Shown here: piece by piece, positions 57,625 to 64,000 of the stretch | Numbering within the stretch: position 1 is the stretch's first letter | How the letters are laid out: the number at the start of each line of letters is the position of its first letter | Origin: Rhodobacterales bacterium RIFCSPHIGHO2_02_FULL_62_130 | GTDB lineage: Bacteria > Pseudomonadota > Alphaproteobacteria > Rhodobacterales > Rhodobacteraceae | Direction: 5' to 3' | Assembly: GCA_001828855.1 (NCBI GenBank) | Contig: MHZT01000038.1 | Span: forward strand, 1-64,000 | Length of the DNA stretch: 64,000 nt | The notes under the pieces: generated by a model | Database searches by the model: none | What the model was told of the DNA's origin: nothing | The model's input: the letters and a program-made list of their open reading frames with translations, nothing else | Made by a program: the position numbers and the translations under genes

Positions 57625-59187
57625 TTGATTACTTCAGACGCTCATCCCTTTTCCGGTGGTAAGCCGCTTCAAGGTCTGCCCGGTTTGGGCATGGCCTTGG
57701 CCGTCGGCACCATACTTGTCCTCGCCTTGCCGCCATATTCGATCCTGCCCTTTGCGCTGATCGCCTTCGCAGTGCTGGCAATTATGTTGCGTGGCGCGTC
57801 GTGGCCTATCGCGTTTCGACTGGGATATCTGTTTGGCTTGGGCCAATTCGTGCCCGGGCTTTTCTGGATCACCGAAAGTTTTCAGGTCGAGGCGGATCGG
57901 TTTGGATGGTTGGCTTTGCCAGCCGTGTTCGGCCTTGCAGCTCTGCTGGCAGTGTTTCCGGCTCTTGCCTGTGCCCTTGCCGCCCGCATGGCGCGCGCCG
58001 GATTGCCGCTCTCGCTTTCGCTTGCGACAGGCTGGACCGGTCTTGAATGGCTGCGGGGGCATGTTCTGACGGGGTTTCCTTGGAACCTTGCTGCCTACAC
58101 GCTGGCCGACTGGTTGCCTTTCGCGCAAGTGGCCTCATTGATCGGCAGCTATGGGCTGGGGTTCCTCTTGGTGCTTTGTTCAGCACTGGCAGGGCTGGCC
58201 TTCCGTACGCCCGACCGCAGATTGCAGGTCGTCCGTTTCGCCAGCGCCGCTGCGATTGCGGTCACCGTCGCTGGTTTCGGTTTTGCGCGCCTGACCTTGT
58301 CAGATCCCCCATCGGAGCGCGGCGCTCAAATCCGCGTCGTGCAACCGAACATCGCGCAAAACGCCAAGTGGGATGAAGGATCCCGGAAAGCCAACATCCT
58401 GCAGCTTCTGGCTCTTTCTGCGCGCGCGGGCGACTACGATATCCTGCTTTGGCCCGAAACAGCTTGGCCGGGGTTTCTTGCAGAAGACACAGGGGCCCGC
58501 GTCATGCTTGGCTGGCTTTTGCAGGATACCACGGTCTTGCTGGCGGGCAGTCCCGAGCGGGAAGTTACAGCCACCGGAACGGTGTACCGAAACTCTGTGC
58601 TCGCCGTCGCGCCTGACGGCTCTATCCTGACGCGCTACGCCAAGTATCATCTTGTTCCCTTCGGTGAATACGTTCCATGGCGGAGTGTTTTGCCATTCCA
58701 GCGTCTCGTCGAATCTCTCGGGGATTTTTCGCCCGGTCCGGGACCCCGCACCATCGCATTCGGCCCTCATCCTTACGCTGGCATCGCGATCTGCTACGAG
58801 ATCATCTTTCCCGGGCATGTTGTTGATGATGCCATCCGACCAGACTGGATATTCAATGCAACCAACGACGCTTGGTTCGGTGCTTCCATTGGTCCGAAGC
58901 AACATCTGGCATCAGCCCGGATGCGGGCCATCGAAGAGGGGCTACCTCTCGTGCGGGCCGCCAATACGGGAATCTCGGCGGTGGTCGATGCCTACGGAAA
59001 GACACTGGCGATGCTGGACATCGAGACTTCTGGCGTAATCGACATGCGCTTGCCGAGGCCCCTACCACCGACCCCCTACGCCCGTCTTGGCGACTGGTCC
59101 GTGCTTCTTCTTATACTTGTCTCTTGGGGGGGGTTCGCCTTCTGGGGTTGGCGGAAAAAGACTATCCTGAAAGGACAACGTACATGA
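57625..59187 (+). CDS. lnt: Apolipoprotein N-acyltransferase
   Basis: 520 aa, TTG start with AGGA close upstream. Residues 1-215 form about six membrane helices; the nitrilase domain covers about 230-490. The triad is visible: Glu in ILLWPETAWPGF, Lys in TRYAKYHLVPFGEYVP and Cys in AGIAICYEIIFPG. It adds the third acyl chain to lipoproteins. With lspA on the same island, two of the three lipoprotein-maturation steps are encoded here as extra copies; no lgt was seen. Confidence 0.93.
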   Translation: MITSDAHPFSGGKPLQGLPGLGMALAVGTILVLALPPYSILPFALIAFAVLAIMLRGASWPIAFRLGYLFGLGQFVPGLFWITESFQVEADRFGWLALPAVFGLAALLAVFPALACALAARMARAGLPLSLSLATGWTGLEWLRGHVLTGFPWNLAAYTLADWLPFAQVASLIGSYGLGFLLVLCSALAGLAFRTPDRRLQVVRFASAAAIAVTVAGFGFARLTLSDPPSERGAQIRVVQPNIAQNAKWDEGSRKANILQLLALSARAGDYDILLWPETAWPGFLAEDTGARVMLGWLLQDTTVLLAGSPEREVTATGTVYRNSVLAVAPDGSILTRYAKYHLVPFGEYVPWRSVLPFQRLVESLGDFSPGPGPRTIAFGPHPYAGIAICYEIIFPGHVVDDAIRPDWIFNATNDAWFGASIGPKQHLASARMRAIEEGLPLVRAANTGISAVVDAYGKTLAMLDIETSGVIDMRLPRPLPPTPYARLGDWSVLLLILVSWGGFAFWGWRKKTILKGQRT

Positions 59188-59357
59188 TCGGACCAATTTT
59201 TGGGATCGTCGGATTCCTGTGTGGCTACTATGTCGCCCGACAGCGCGGCGGCAAGCTGCTTGACCGCTTGCAGTATGGCGCAGGCTTCGCCATCGCTTTC
59301 GGGCTGTTCGGCACCTTCCTTGGCATCGCCCTCGCAAGGTTTCTTAGGGCGGGCTGA
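59184..59357 (+). CDS. Small membrane protein after lnt
   Basis: 57 aa, ATG overlapping the lnt stop (ATGA), with AAGGA upstream. Two hydrophobic segments: IGPIFGIVGFLCGYYVA, and AGFAIAFGLFGTFLGIALA near the end. No family recognised. The tight coupling to lnt suggests it assists or accompanies that enzyme. Confidence 0.65.
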   Translation: MIGPIFGIVGFLCGYYVARQRGGKLLDRLQYGAGFAIAFGLFGTFLGIALARFLRAG

Positions 59358-59464
59358 TCGGCGAAACCTTGCCGGTCGTCAAAAAACTCACACCAATGTC
59401 GCTTGAACCTCTAGCTGCTCAAGGTTCTAGACCTCTCAAATGAATCTCTTGGTCGGATATTTCA

Positions 59465-60058
59465 ATGCGCCTTAGACGCCTTCAACTTGGGTTATGGGTC
59501 GCCGCCATCGCGGCGATGATCATTTTTGCCGGAACAAAGTGGGCCACCCAAGGTGAGGGTGTTGCCGAAACCAGTCCGGCTTTCACGCCAGTCTTTACAC
59601 TTGCGGATGAGGAAGGCCGAATCAGGACGAGTGCAGAGTTTCGCGGGAAATTCCTTCTCGTCTTTTTCGGCTTCACAAACTGCCCCGATGTCTGCCCTAC
59701 GACGCTTTCAGACGTAGCCCAAGTTATGGACGATCTCGGGGCGGATGCCGAGAAAGTTCAACCGCTTTTCGTCTCGATTGACCCCGAACGTGATCGGCGG
59801 CTCGGCCTTGCGGCCTACACTGCGGCCTTTCATCCGGCGATCCTGGGTCTGGCAGGAACCGAAGCAGAGACGCAGGCTGCGGCCAACAGCTTCAAGATTT
59901 TCTACGGACGCGAGAACGATGCCGCGGCGCCCGACGGCTATTCCATGGCGCATAGTCCGGGCCTTTTCCTGATTGGTCCGGATGGTGAATGGCTTCGCCA
60001 ATTCACCTACGGCACACCTGCGGCCGACATCCTTTCCGACCTTCAATCGAGATTCTGA
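59465..60058 (+). CDS. SCO1/SenC copper protein
   Basis: 197 aa. One N-terminal membrane anchor (LGLWVAAIAAMIIFAGTKW). The thioredoxin-like domain has FFGFTNCPDVCPTTLSDVAQ (CxxxC) near residues 67-86 and the copper-binding His in YSMAHSPGLFLI. SCO proteins insert copper into cytochrome oxidase or act as copper-thiol proteins. It begins a short operon with pcuAC and a second SCO. Confidence 0.93.
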   Translation: MRLRRLQLGLWVAAIAAMIIFAGTKWATQGEGVAETSPAFTPVFTLADEEGRIRTSAEFRGKFLLVFFGFTNCPDVCPTTLSDVAQVMDDLGADAEKVQPLFVSIDPERDRRLGLAAYTAAFHPAILGLAGTEAETQAAANSFKIFYGRENDAAAPDGYSMAHSPGLFLIGPDGEWLRQFTYGTPAADILSDLQSRF

Positions 60059-60061
60059 CCC

Positions 60062-60535
60062 ATGAAACACTTCCTTCTTGCCGCAGCTCTGATCCTGTCC
60101 GCGCCTGCCGTCATGGCATGCGAGACCGTGACCATCGGTGATCTGACCATTGAACACGCATGGTCGAAGGCAACGATCGGCGCAGGGCGTCCCGGCGTTT
60201 TCTATGTGGAGATCACTAACGCTGGATCTGTGGACGATGCGCTGATCGGCATCGCGACTCCCGCAGCCGGTATGCCGATGTTGCACGAGACCGTCGTCCA
60301 GGATGGGATCGCATCAATGCCGCATGCGATGTCGATCCCGGTACCGGCCGGACAGAACGTGCAGCTTTCGCCTGGTGGATACCATGGCATGCTGATGGGA
60401 CTGACCACCGCCCTCAAGGAGGGCGACAGCTTCCCGGTTACCCTGTCCTTCGAAAAGGCCGGTGAGGTTACCGTGAACGTCGACGTCCTGTCCTTGCGTG
60501 CGGAGGGTCCGGATTGCGCCGACGCAGGGCAATAA
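60062..60535 (+). CDS. PCuAC-family periplasmic copper chaperone
   Basis: 157 aa with a signal peptide (MKHFLLAAALILSAPAVMA). The copper-binding Met/His set is spread over MPMLHETVVQDGIASMPHAM and GGYHGMLMGL near residues 70-110, the H(M)x10Mx21HxM type. It delivers Cu+ to oxidase assembly factors. It is flanked by two SCO genes; the downstream one overlaps it by 22 bp. Confidence 0.93.
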   Translation: MKHFLLAAALILSAPAVMACETVTIGDLTIEHAWSKATIGAGRPGVFYVEITNAGSVDDALIGIATPAAGMPMLHETVVQDGIASMPHAMSIPVPAGQNVQLSPGGYHGMLMGLTTALKEGDSFPVTLSFEKAGEVTVNVDVLSLRAEGPDCADAGQ

Positions 60536-61116
60536 TCCTCGGTGCTGGAGGGGCAGTCGGAGCCGTCGCCTTCATGCTGGGCGTCGGGGCCTATCGCACG
60601 CGCAATCTGCCAACCCGCAGCGAGCTGCTGCCCTTGCCAATCGGCGAGATGACCTGGACATTGACCGATCACCGTGGCCGATCCGTCCGACCCGCAGACT
60701 GGGCCGGTCGCCCGGTCATGGTGTTCTTTGGCTTCACGTGGTGCCCGGATGTCTGTCCAACCACACTCAGCGACATATCTCTCTGGCTCGAAGAACTAGG
60801 TGCTGACGCCGATCGCATGATTGTCGCGTTGATTTCGGTCGATCCAGAGCGCGACACGCCCGACGTCCTTGCCAACTATGTCAGCAACTTTGATCAACGT
60901 ATCCTGGGGCTGACGGGATCTGCTGATGAGGTCGCGCAGGCCGCCGCAGATTTTCGCGCAACCTATCGCCGCGTCGCCAAGGACGCCGGTGACTACACGA
61001 TGGACCATACCGCCGGTGTGTTTCTGTTCCACCCCGATGGGCGCTTCGTCAGCATCATCGACTTTCACGAGGACCGGCGCTTCGCCGTTCCCAAAATCCG
61101 CCGAACCCTCAGTTGA
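60514..61116 (+). CDS. Second SCO1/SenC copper protein
   Basis: 200 aa, TTG start behind GGAGGGTCCGGA, overlapping the pcuAC end. Anchor with four Arg (RRRRAIILGAGGAVGAVAF). FFGFTWCPDVCPTTLSDISL holds CxxxC, and YTMDHTAGVFLFHP the His. It is clearly paralogous to the protein at 59465 but not near-identical, so the two may serve different steps or metals. Confidence 0.92.
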   Translation: MRRRRAIILGAGGAVGAVAFMLGVGAYRTRNLPTRSELLPLPIGEMTWTLTDHRGRSVRPADWAGRPVMVFFGFTWCPDVCPTTLSDISLWLEELGADADRMIVALISVDPERDTPDVLANYVSNFDQRILGLTGSADEVAQAAADFRATYRRVAKDAGDYTMDHTAGVFLFHPDGRFVSIIDFHEDRRFAVPKIRRTLS

Positions 61117-61132
61117 AAGGTCATTCTGCCAG

Positions 61133-62296
61133 ATGATCCGCTCCGCATTTTTGATCCTTGCTCTCGCGTCATTCGCCCCGCTCCAGGCAGTGGCGGATCC
61201 TCCGACGGCGCATTTGCCAGCGGCATTCGAAGCCACGATCGCCCCCGGTGACACTTTGGACAGCGTCCTTGGTCACGCAGGAATCCCCGCGACGATCCGG
61301 GCAGAAGCCGCACTGGCACTTTCGGGAGTCTATGACCTGACCGACCTGCGACCTGGTCACCGGATCGAATGGACTGCGGCGTCCGGGGATCCAGGATCGC
61401 TGACACGCCTCTCGCTCTTCGTGGAAGATGGTGTGGAGATCGCTCTCACCTTCGACGGGCCGATCGCGGCCCGACGGCTTGACCCACCGATTCGTGAGAC
61501 GGACCGGCGGGAGACCTTGACCCTCGATGGAACCCTTTACGACGCCTTGATGGCGCGAAATGCACCGGAACGCTTTGCGGTTGACCTCACGGCACTTCTT
61601 GCAGGCCAGGTCGATTTCAGGCGCGACCTCAAAGGTGGAGAGACCTTCGCGCTGGTCTGGCAAGAAGATCAGCTTCCAGATGGCAGCATCGCGGGAGAGC
61701 CGCGCCTGAGTTACGCTCGGCTGGAACTTCGCGATCGCGTCCTCGAACTCGTTGCGACCGAAGCCGCCGGCCCGGTCATCGTCTTTGAAGATGGCGAAGC
61801 CGTGCAGCGTTCAGCGGCACCCATCCTTGGTGCACGTCTGTCGTCCGTCTTTGGGCGCCGGAACCATCCCGTGTTGGGTGGGGTTCGCATGCATACCGGC
61901 ATCGATTACGCGGCACCCGTGGGGACCGAAGTCTCGGCGACCGGTGCCGGGCGGGTGATCTTTGCGGGCACGATCCGTGGCTATGGCACCACGATCGACA
62001 TCGATCACGGCGGTGGGGTCGTCACGCGCTATGCACATCTTTCCGAAATTGCCGAAGGCGTTCGCGAGGGGACGCGTGTCAAGGCTGGAGACGAGATTGG
62101 CGCGGTCGGGGCGACAGGTCTCGTGAGCGGCCCCAACCTTCACTACGAAGTCCGTGTCGACGGCAGACCGGTCGACCCTAAGGACCAGGACGCCTTGCCG
62201 GAACAGGAGATCGCTTCGTCAGATGATCTCAATGCGCTCGCCACTTGGCGCAGCGAAACTGGCTTCATCCCATTGACAGACGGAGAACGTGGATGA
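61133..62296 (+). CDS. M23-family (LytM) metallopeptidase
   Basis: 387 aa from the ATG at 61133. The signal peptide ends near AVADP. Residues about 30-230 form LysM/OapA-like and linker domains (FEATIAPGDTLDSVLGHAGI). The M23 domain (about 235-345) shows HPVLGGVRMHTGIDYAAPVG with zinc ligands and RYAHLSEIAEGV. Where HxH is usual (GPHLHYE) it reads SGPNLHYEVRV, so one catalytic His is Asn. It probably still binds zinc but may have altered activity. Its stop overlaps the next start (ATGA). Confidence 0.88.
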   Translation: MIRSAFLILALASFAPLQAVADPPTAHLPAAFEATIAPGDTLDSVLGHAGIPATIRAEAALALSGVYDLTDLRPGHRIEWTAASGDPGSLTRLSLFVEDGVEIALTFDGPIAARRLDPPIRETDRRETLTLDGTLYDALMARNAPERFAVDLTALLAGQVDFRRDLKGGETFALVWQEDQLPDGSIAGEPRLSYARLELRDRVLELVATEAAGPVIVFEDGEAVQRSAAPILGARLSSVFGRRNHPVLGGVRMHTGIDYAAPVGTEVSATGAGRVIFAGTIRGYGTTIDIDHGGGVVTRYAHLSEIAEGVREGTRVKAGDEIGAVGATGLVSGPNLHYEVRVDGRPVDPKDQDALPEQEIASSDDLNALATWRSETGFIPLTDGERG

Positions 62297-62769
62297 CGGA
62301 ATTTCGTATCGGCCGCCGCGAGGTCATCCTTGCAGCAACAGCCTTTGCCGTAACCCCTGCCGCCAAAGCTCAGGCAGAGGAAGAACCGCCAATCCATGTC
62401 GTCAAGGGGCGTGGCTGCGAGTGCTGTGAAGCATGGGTCGACTATCTGCGGGAGCAAGGCTTCACGGTTACGGATGAGGTGTCGATGGGAACGTTGCTGA
62501 TCCGCTTCAAGATGGACCAGGGCATTCCAGCAAAGGCATTTTCCTGCCACACGGGGACCGTTGACGGCTATGCTCTCGAAGGCCATGTGCCGGCTGCGGA
62601 CATCCGAAGGCTGCTCGACGAGCGTCCTGATGCAGTTGGTCTTGCCGTGCCCGGCATGCCTTACGGCTCCCCCGGCATGGGATCAGAAGACAGTCGGGAC
62701 GCCTATGACGTCCTGCTGGTTGGCCGGGATGGCAGCCTGGAAGTTTTTACAAGCTATCCAGCAGCGTGA
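62293..62769 (+). CDS. DUF411 metal-binding periplasmic protein
   Basis: 158 aa, coupled to the M23 gene. The Tat-like signal GRREVILAATAFAVTPAAKA is followed by the DUF411 core: KGRGCECCEAWVDYLREQG near residues 38-56 (CxCC) and SCHTGTVDGYALEGHVPA near 90-107. Family members lie in copper or silver resistance clusters and are thought to bind the metal. It follows the SCO/PCuAC genes here, which supports a copper role. Confidence 0.88.
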   Translation: MTEFRIGRREVILAATAFAVTPAAKAQAEEEPPIHVVKGRGCECCEAWVDYLREQGFTVTDEVSMGTLLIRFKMDQGIPAKAFSCHTGTVDGYALEGHVPAADIRRLLDERPDAVGLAVPGMPYGSPGMGSEDSRDAYDVLLVGRDGSLEVFTSYPAA

Positions 62770-62889
62770 CATGAACGATGACCGGATCGGCGCAGCCTGT
62801 GTGCCTTTTGTTGTCTATAAAGCAAATGGCTTGCATTCACGTTCTTTTGACTAACCGGAGTTTTGGCATAGGGGGCATATGATCGTCGC

Positions 62890-63189
62890 ATGCGAATGAT
62901 GTTGCTCCTCTTTTGGCTGTTCACGGTTAGCGTTAGTTTTCCTAGCGCTGCATTCGAATACAAGCCGGGAGATGAAGCCTGGAGCAATGGTTACTTGGAG
63001 CTTGGCTGCATTAGTGCTGGGTGCGCAGAGACAAGCAGTCATGGTGCTTGCCACTGGATCACCGAACCATCTGCGGTGGTGTGCTATCATATTCCCAAAA
63101 GTAATGGGTCAACCTTTGTGCTGGTGCCGGAACGAAGGCCAAGCCTAACCTACTCGCCAAGCTTACCTCCGCCGCGAAGCTGGTCCTGA
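62890..63189 (+). CDS. Small secreted protein of unknown function
   Basis: 99 aa. The signal peptide (MRMMLLLFWLFTVSVSF) is followed by a mature part with four Cys (GCISAGCAETS, GACHWI, VVCYHI) and a Pro/Ser-rich end. Ribosome binding site weak (GGGGGCATATGATCGTCGC). No family recognised. Real coding is supported by the signal peptide and Cys pattern only. Confidence 0.5.
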   Translation: MRMMLLLFWLFTVSVSFPSAAFEYKPGDEAWSNGYLELGCISAGCAETSSHGACHWITEPSAVVCYHIPKSNGSTFVLVPERRPSLTYSPSLPPPRSWS

Positions 63190-63228
63190 CGGATACAGCA
63201 CCTTTCCCAGTCGGTTCCCGGAGGCCAT

Positions 63229-63792
63229 ATGTTCACCAGACGATCTGCCATAGGCTGCACCGCAGCAGCTTTTTTGACGACACCAAGCATCTTGCGCGCG
63301 CACACTGAAGACCCGTTCGTTCTGCCTGAGCAGTTCCAGCCGAAGGAAGTCCGAGTGCGCGAACAGTATGCGGCGGGAATGATCCTTGTCATACCTCATC
63401 AGTTCTACCTCTACCACATTTTCGAGACCGAAAGAGCGATCCGCTATGGTGTCGGAGTCGGCCGGGCAGGTCTGGAATTCAAGGGAACCGCAATCATCGA
63501 GCGCAAAGCGAAGTGGCCGTCATGGCGTCCGACGAATGACATGATACGTCGAGACCCGGACCGCTACGCGAAGTTTGCGGATGGCGTTCCCGGTGGACCG
63601 ACCAATCCCCTCGGCGCGAGAGCACTGTATCTGTATCAAAATGGGGTGGACACCTATTATCGGATCCACGGCACCACCGAGCCATCTTCAATCGGAAAAT
63701 CAGTGTCAAACGGCTGTATCAGAATGCTGAACGATCACGTTATTCAACTTTACGAGCAGGTCCCGAAGGGAACTCCGGTTCTTGTTCTGTGA
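63229..63792 (+). CDS. L,D-transpeptidase (YkuD family), second copy, Tat-like signal
   Basis: 187 aa with GGAGG upstream. The signal TRRSAIGCTAAAFLTTPSIL has a twin-Arg. The catalytic block is YRIHGTTEPSSIGKSVSNGC near residues 145-164, followed by IRMLNDHVI. Compared with the copy at 56764 the core is shared (HGT...IG...SNGCI) but the rest differs, so these are paralogues rather than a recent duplication. Followed by hairpins. Confidence 0.93.
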   Translation: MFTRRSAIGCTAAAFLTTPSILRAHTEDPFVLPEQFQPKEVRVREQYAAGMILVIPHQFYLYHIFETERAIRYGVGVGRAGLEFKGTAIIERKAKWPSWRPTNDMIRRDPDRYAKFADGVPGGPTNPLGARALYLYQNGVDTYYRIHGTTEPSSIGKSVSNGCIRMLNDHVIQLYEQVPKGTPVLVL

Positions 63793-63802
63793 TTTTGTAT
63801 GC

Positions 63803-63828
63803 GCCGGGCATCTGTAGGAGTGCCCGGC
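63803..63828. terminator. Hairpin after the second L,D-transpeptidase
   Basis: GCCGGGCA-N10-TGCCCGGC, perfect 8-bp stem, starting 10 bp after the stop. No U-run follows, so termination strength is uncertain. Confidence 0.55.
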
Positions 63829-63868
63829 ACTTCTGGTCTGCTGCTTGTCAGGTTGCTAGAACTAAGGG

Positions 63869-63893
63869 GGGCGGCCTCACTTTACCGCCGCCC
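63869..63893. terminator. Hairpin between converging genes
   Basis: GGGCGGC-N11-GCCGCCC, 7-bp GC stem, placed just past the end of the leftward gene at 63896. It may serve that gene as a terminator; no clear U-run was seen. Confidence 0.5.
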
Positions 63894-63895
63894 GT

Positions 63896-64000
63896 TCACT
63901 CCCTAGACCGCGCAGCCGCGACGGCTTCAGTCAATTGATCTCGCTCAACGAAACCGGGAATGAGCTGATCGCCAATTACAAAAGCCGGTGTTCCGTTGAA
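63896..64000 (-). CDS. C-terminal end of a DsbA-like thioredoxin-fold protein, cut by the window edge
   Basis: 34 codons ending in TGA at 63896-63898. FNGTPAFVIGDQLIPGFVER contains the cis-Pro loop (GTPAFVIG) and final helix of DsbA/Com1-type oxidoreductases. The active-site Cys pair would lie beyond the right edge. It converges on the transpeptidase gene. Confidence 0.75.
   Translation of the reverse strand, partial: FNGTPAFVIGDQLIPGFVERDQLTEAVAAARSRE

Overview
The window looks like part of a conjugative plasmid, or a plasmid-derived integrated element, from a GC-rich alphaproteobacterium, most likely a member of the Rhodobacteraceae (Paracoccus, Rhodobacter or Roseobacter type). The basis is the GC-rich, strongly coupled operons with many 4-bp start/stop overlaps, a VirB/VirD4 transfer system of the kind found on plasmids of that group, and several TTG starts preceded by good ribosome binding sites. 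No rRNA, tRNA or CRISPR array was seen. The assignment is inference; no database search was possible.

Layout. (1) 1-4142: relaxosome block. A VirC1-like ParA ATPase and a small VirC2-like partner read leftward. A VirD1/MobC accessory protein and a VirD2-type relaxase read rightward. The 537-bp gap between them holds degenerate repeats and is the probable oriT. (2) 4181-10686: a secreted thermonuclease and a 697-codon UPF0149-type gene whose last 14 codons are cut off by a complete 3,701-bp Tn3-family transposon (6938-10638) with 38-bp inverted repeats, a GAGTT target duplication, a serine resolvase and a transposase. (3) 11228-29035: a catabolic island. A leftward operon encodes a cupin, an alpha/beta hydrolase, an extradiol dioxygenase, an SDR, a ThDP enzyme, an aspartate-dehydrogenase-like protein, an aldehyde dehydrogenase and a flavin hydroxylase. 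A rightward operon encodes a three-subunit molybdenum hydroxylase, a CoxG-like protein and a three-part ABC importer. IclR and MarR regulators lie between them, with recognisable palindromes. Together they suggest import, hydroxylation and ring fission of an aromatic, probably N-heterocyclic, compound that cannot be named from sequence. (4) 29569-45060: one leftward operon for a type IV secretion system (virB1-B6, virB8-B11, virD4), including a VirB5-like protein carrying an inserted lytic transglycosylase domain and a large protein that shares its C-terminal domain with the relaxase. (5) 45352-47340: secreted proteins of unknown function and a DNA-binding-type protein.

(6) 47470-64000: a metal and envelope island. 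It has two MerR regulators, a YnfA-like protein, a Cys-rich MerT/MerF-like membrane protein, a Zn/Cd/Pb P-type ATPase, an isoprenylcysteine-methyltransferase-like protein, LspA, DsbB and DsbA. MntR/MntH and CcdA follow, then two L,D-transpeptidases, Lnt, two SCO proteins around a PCuAC copper chaperone, an M23 peptidase and a DUF411 protein. The theme is metal efflux or handling combined with thiol chemistry, lipoprotein maturation and cell-wall remodelling.

The most interesting items are the uncharacterised catabolic island with its decayed gene remnants and non-canonical SDR, the VirB5/transglycosylase chimera, the domain shared by relaxase and coupling-protein neighbour, the VirC/VirD-like oriT region, and the metal/envelope island.
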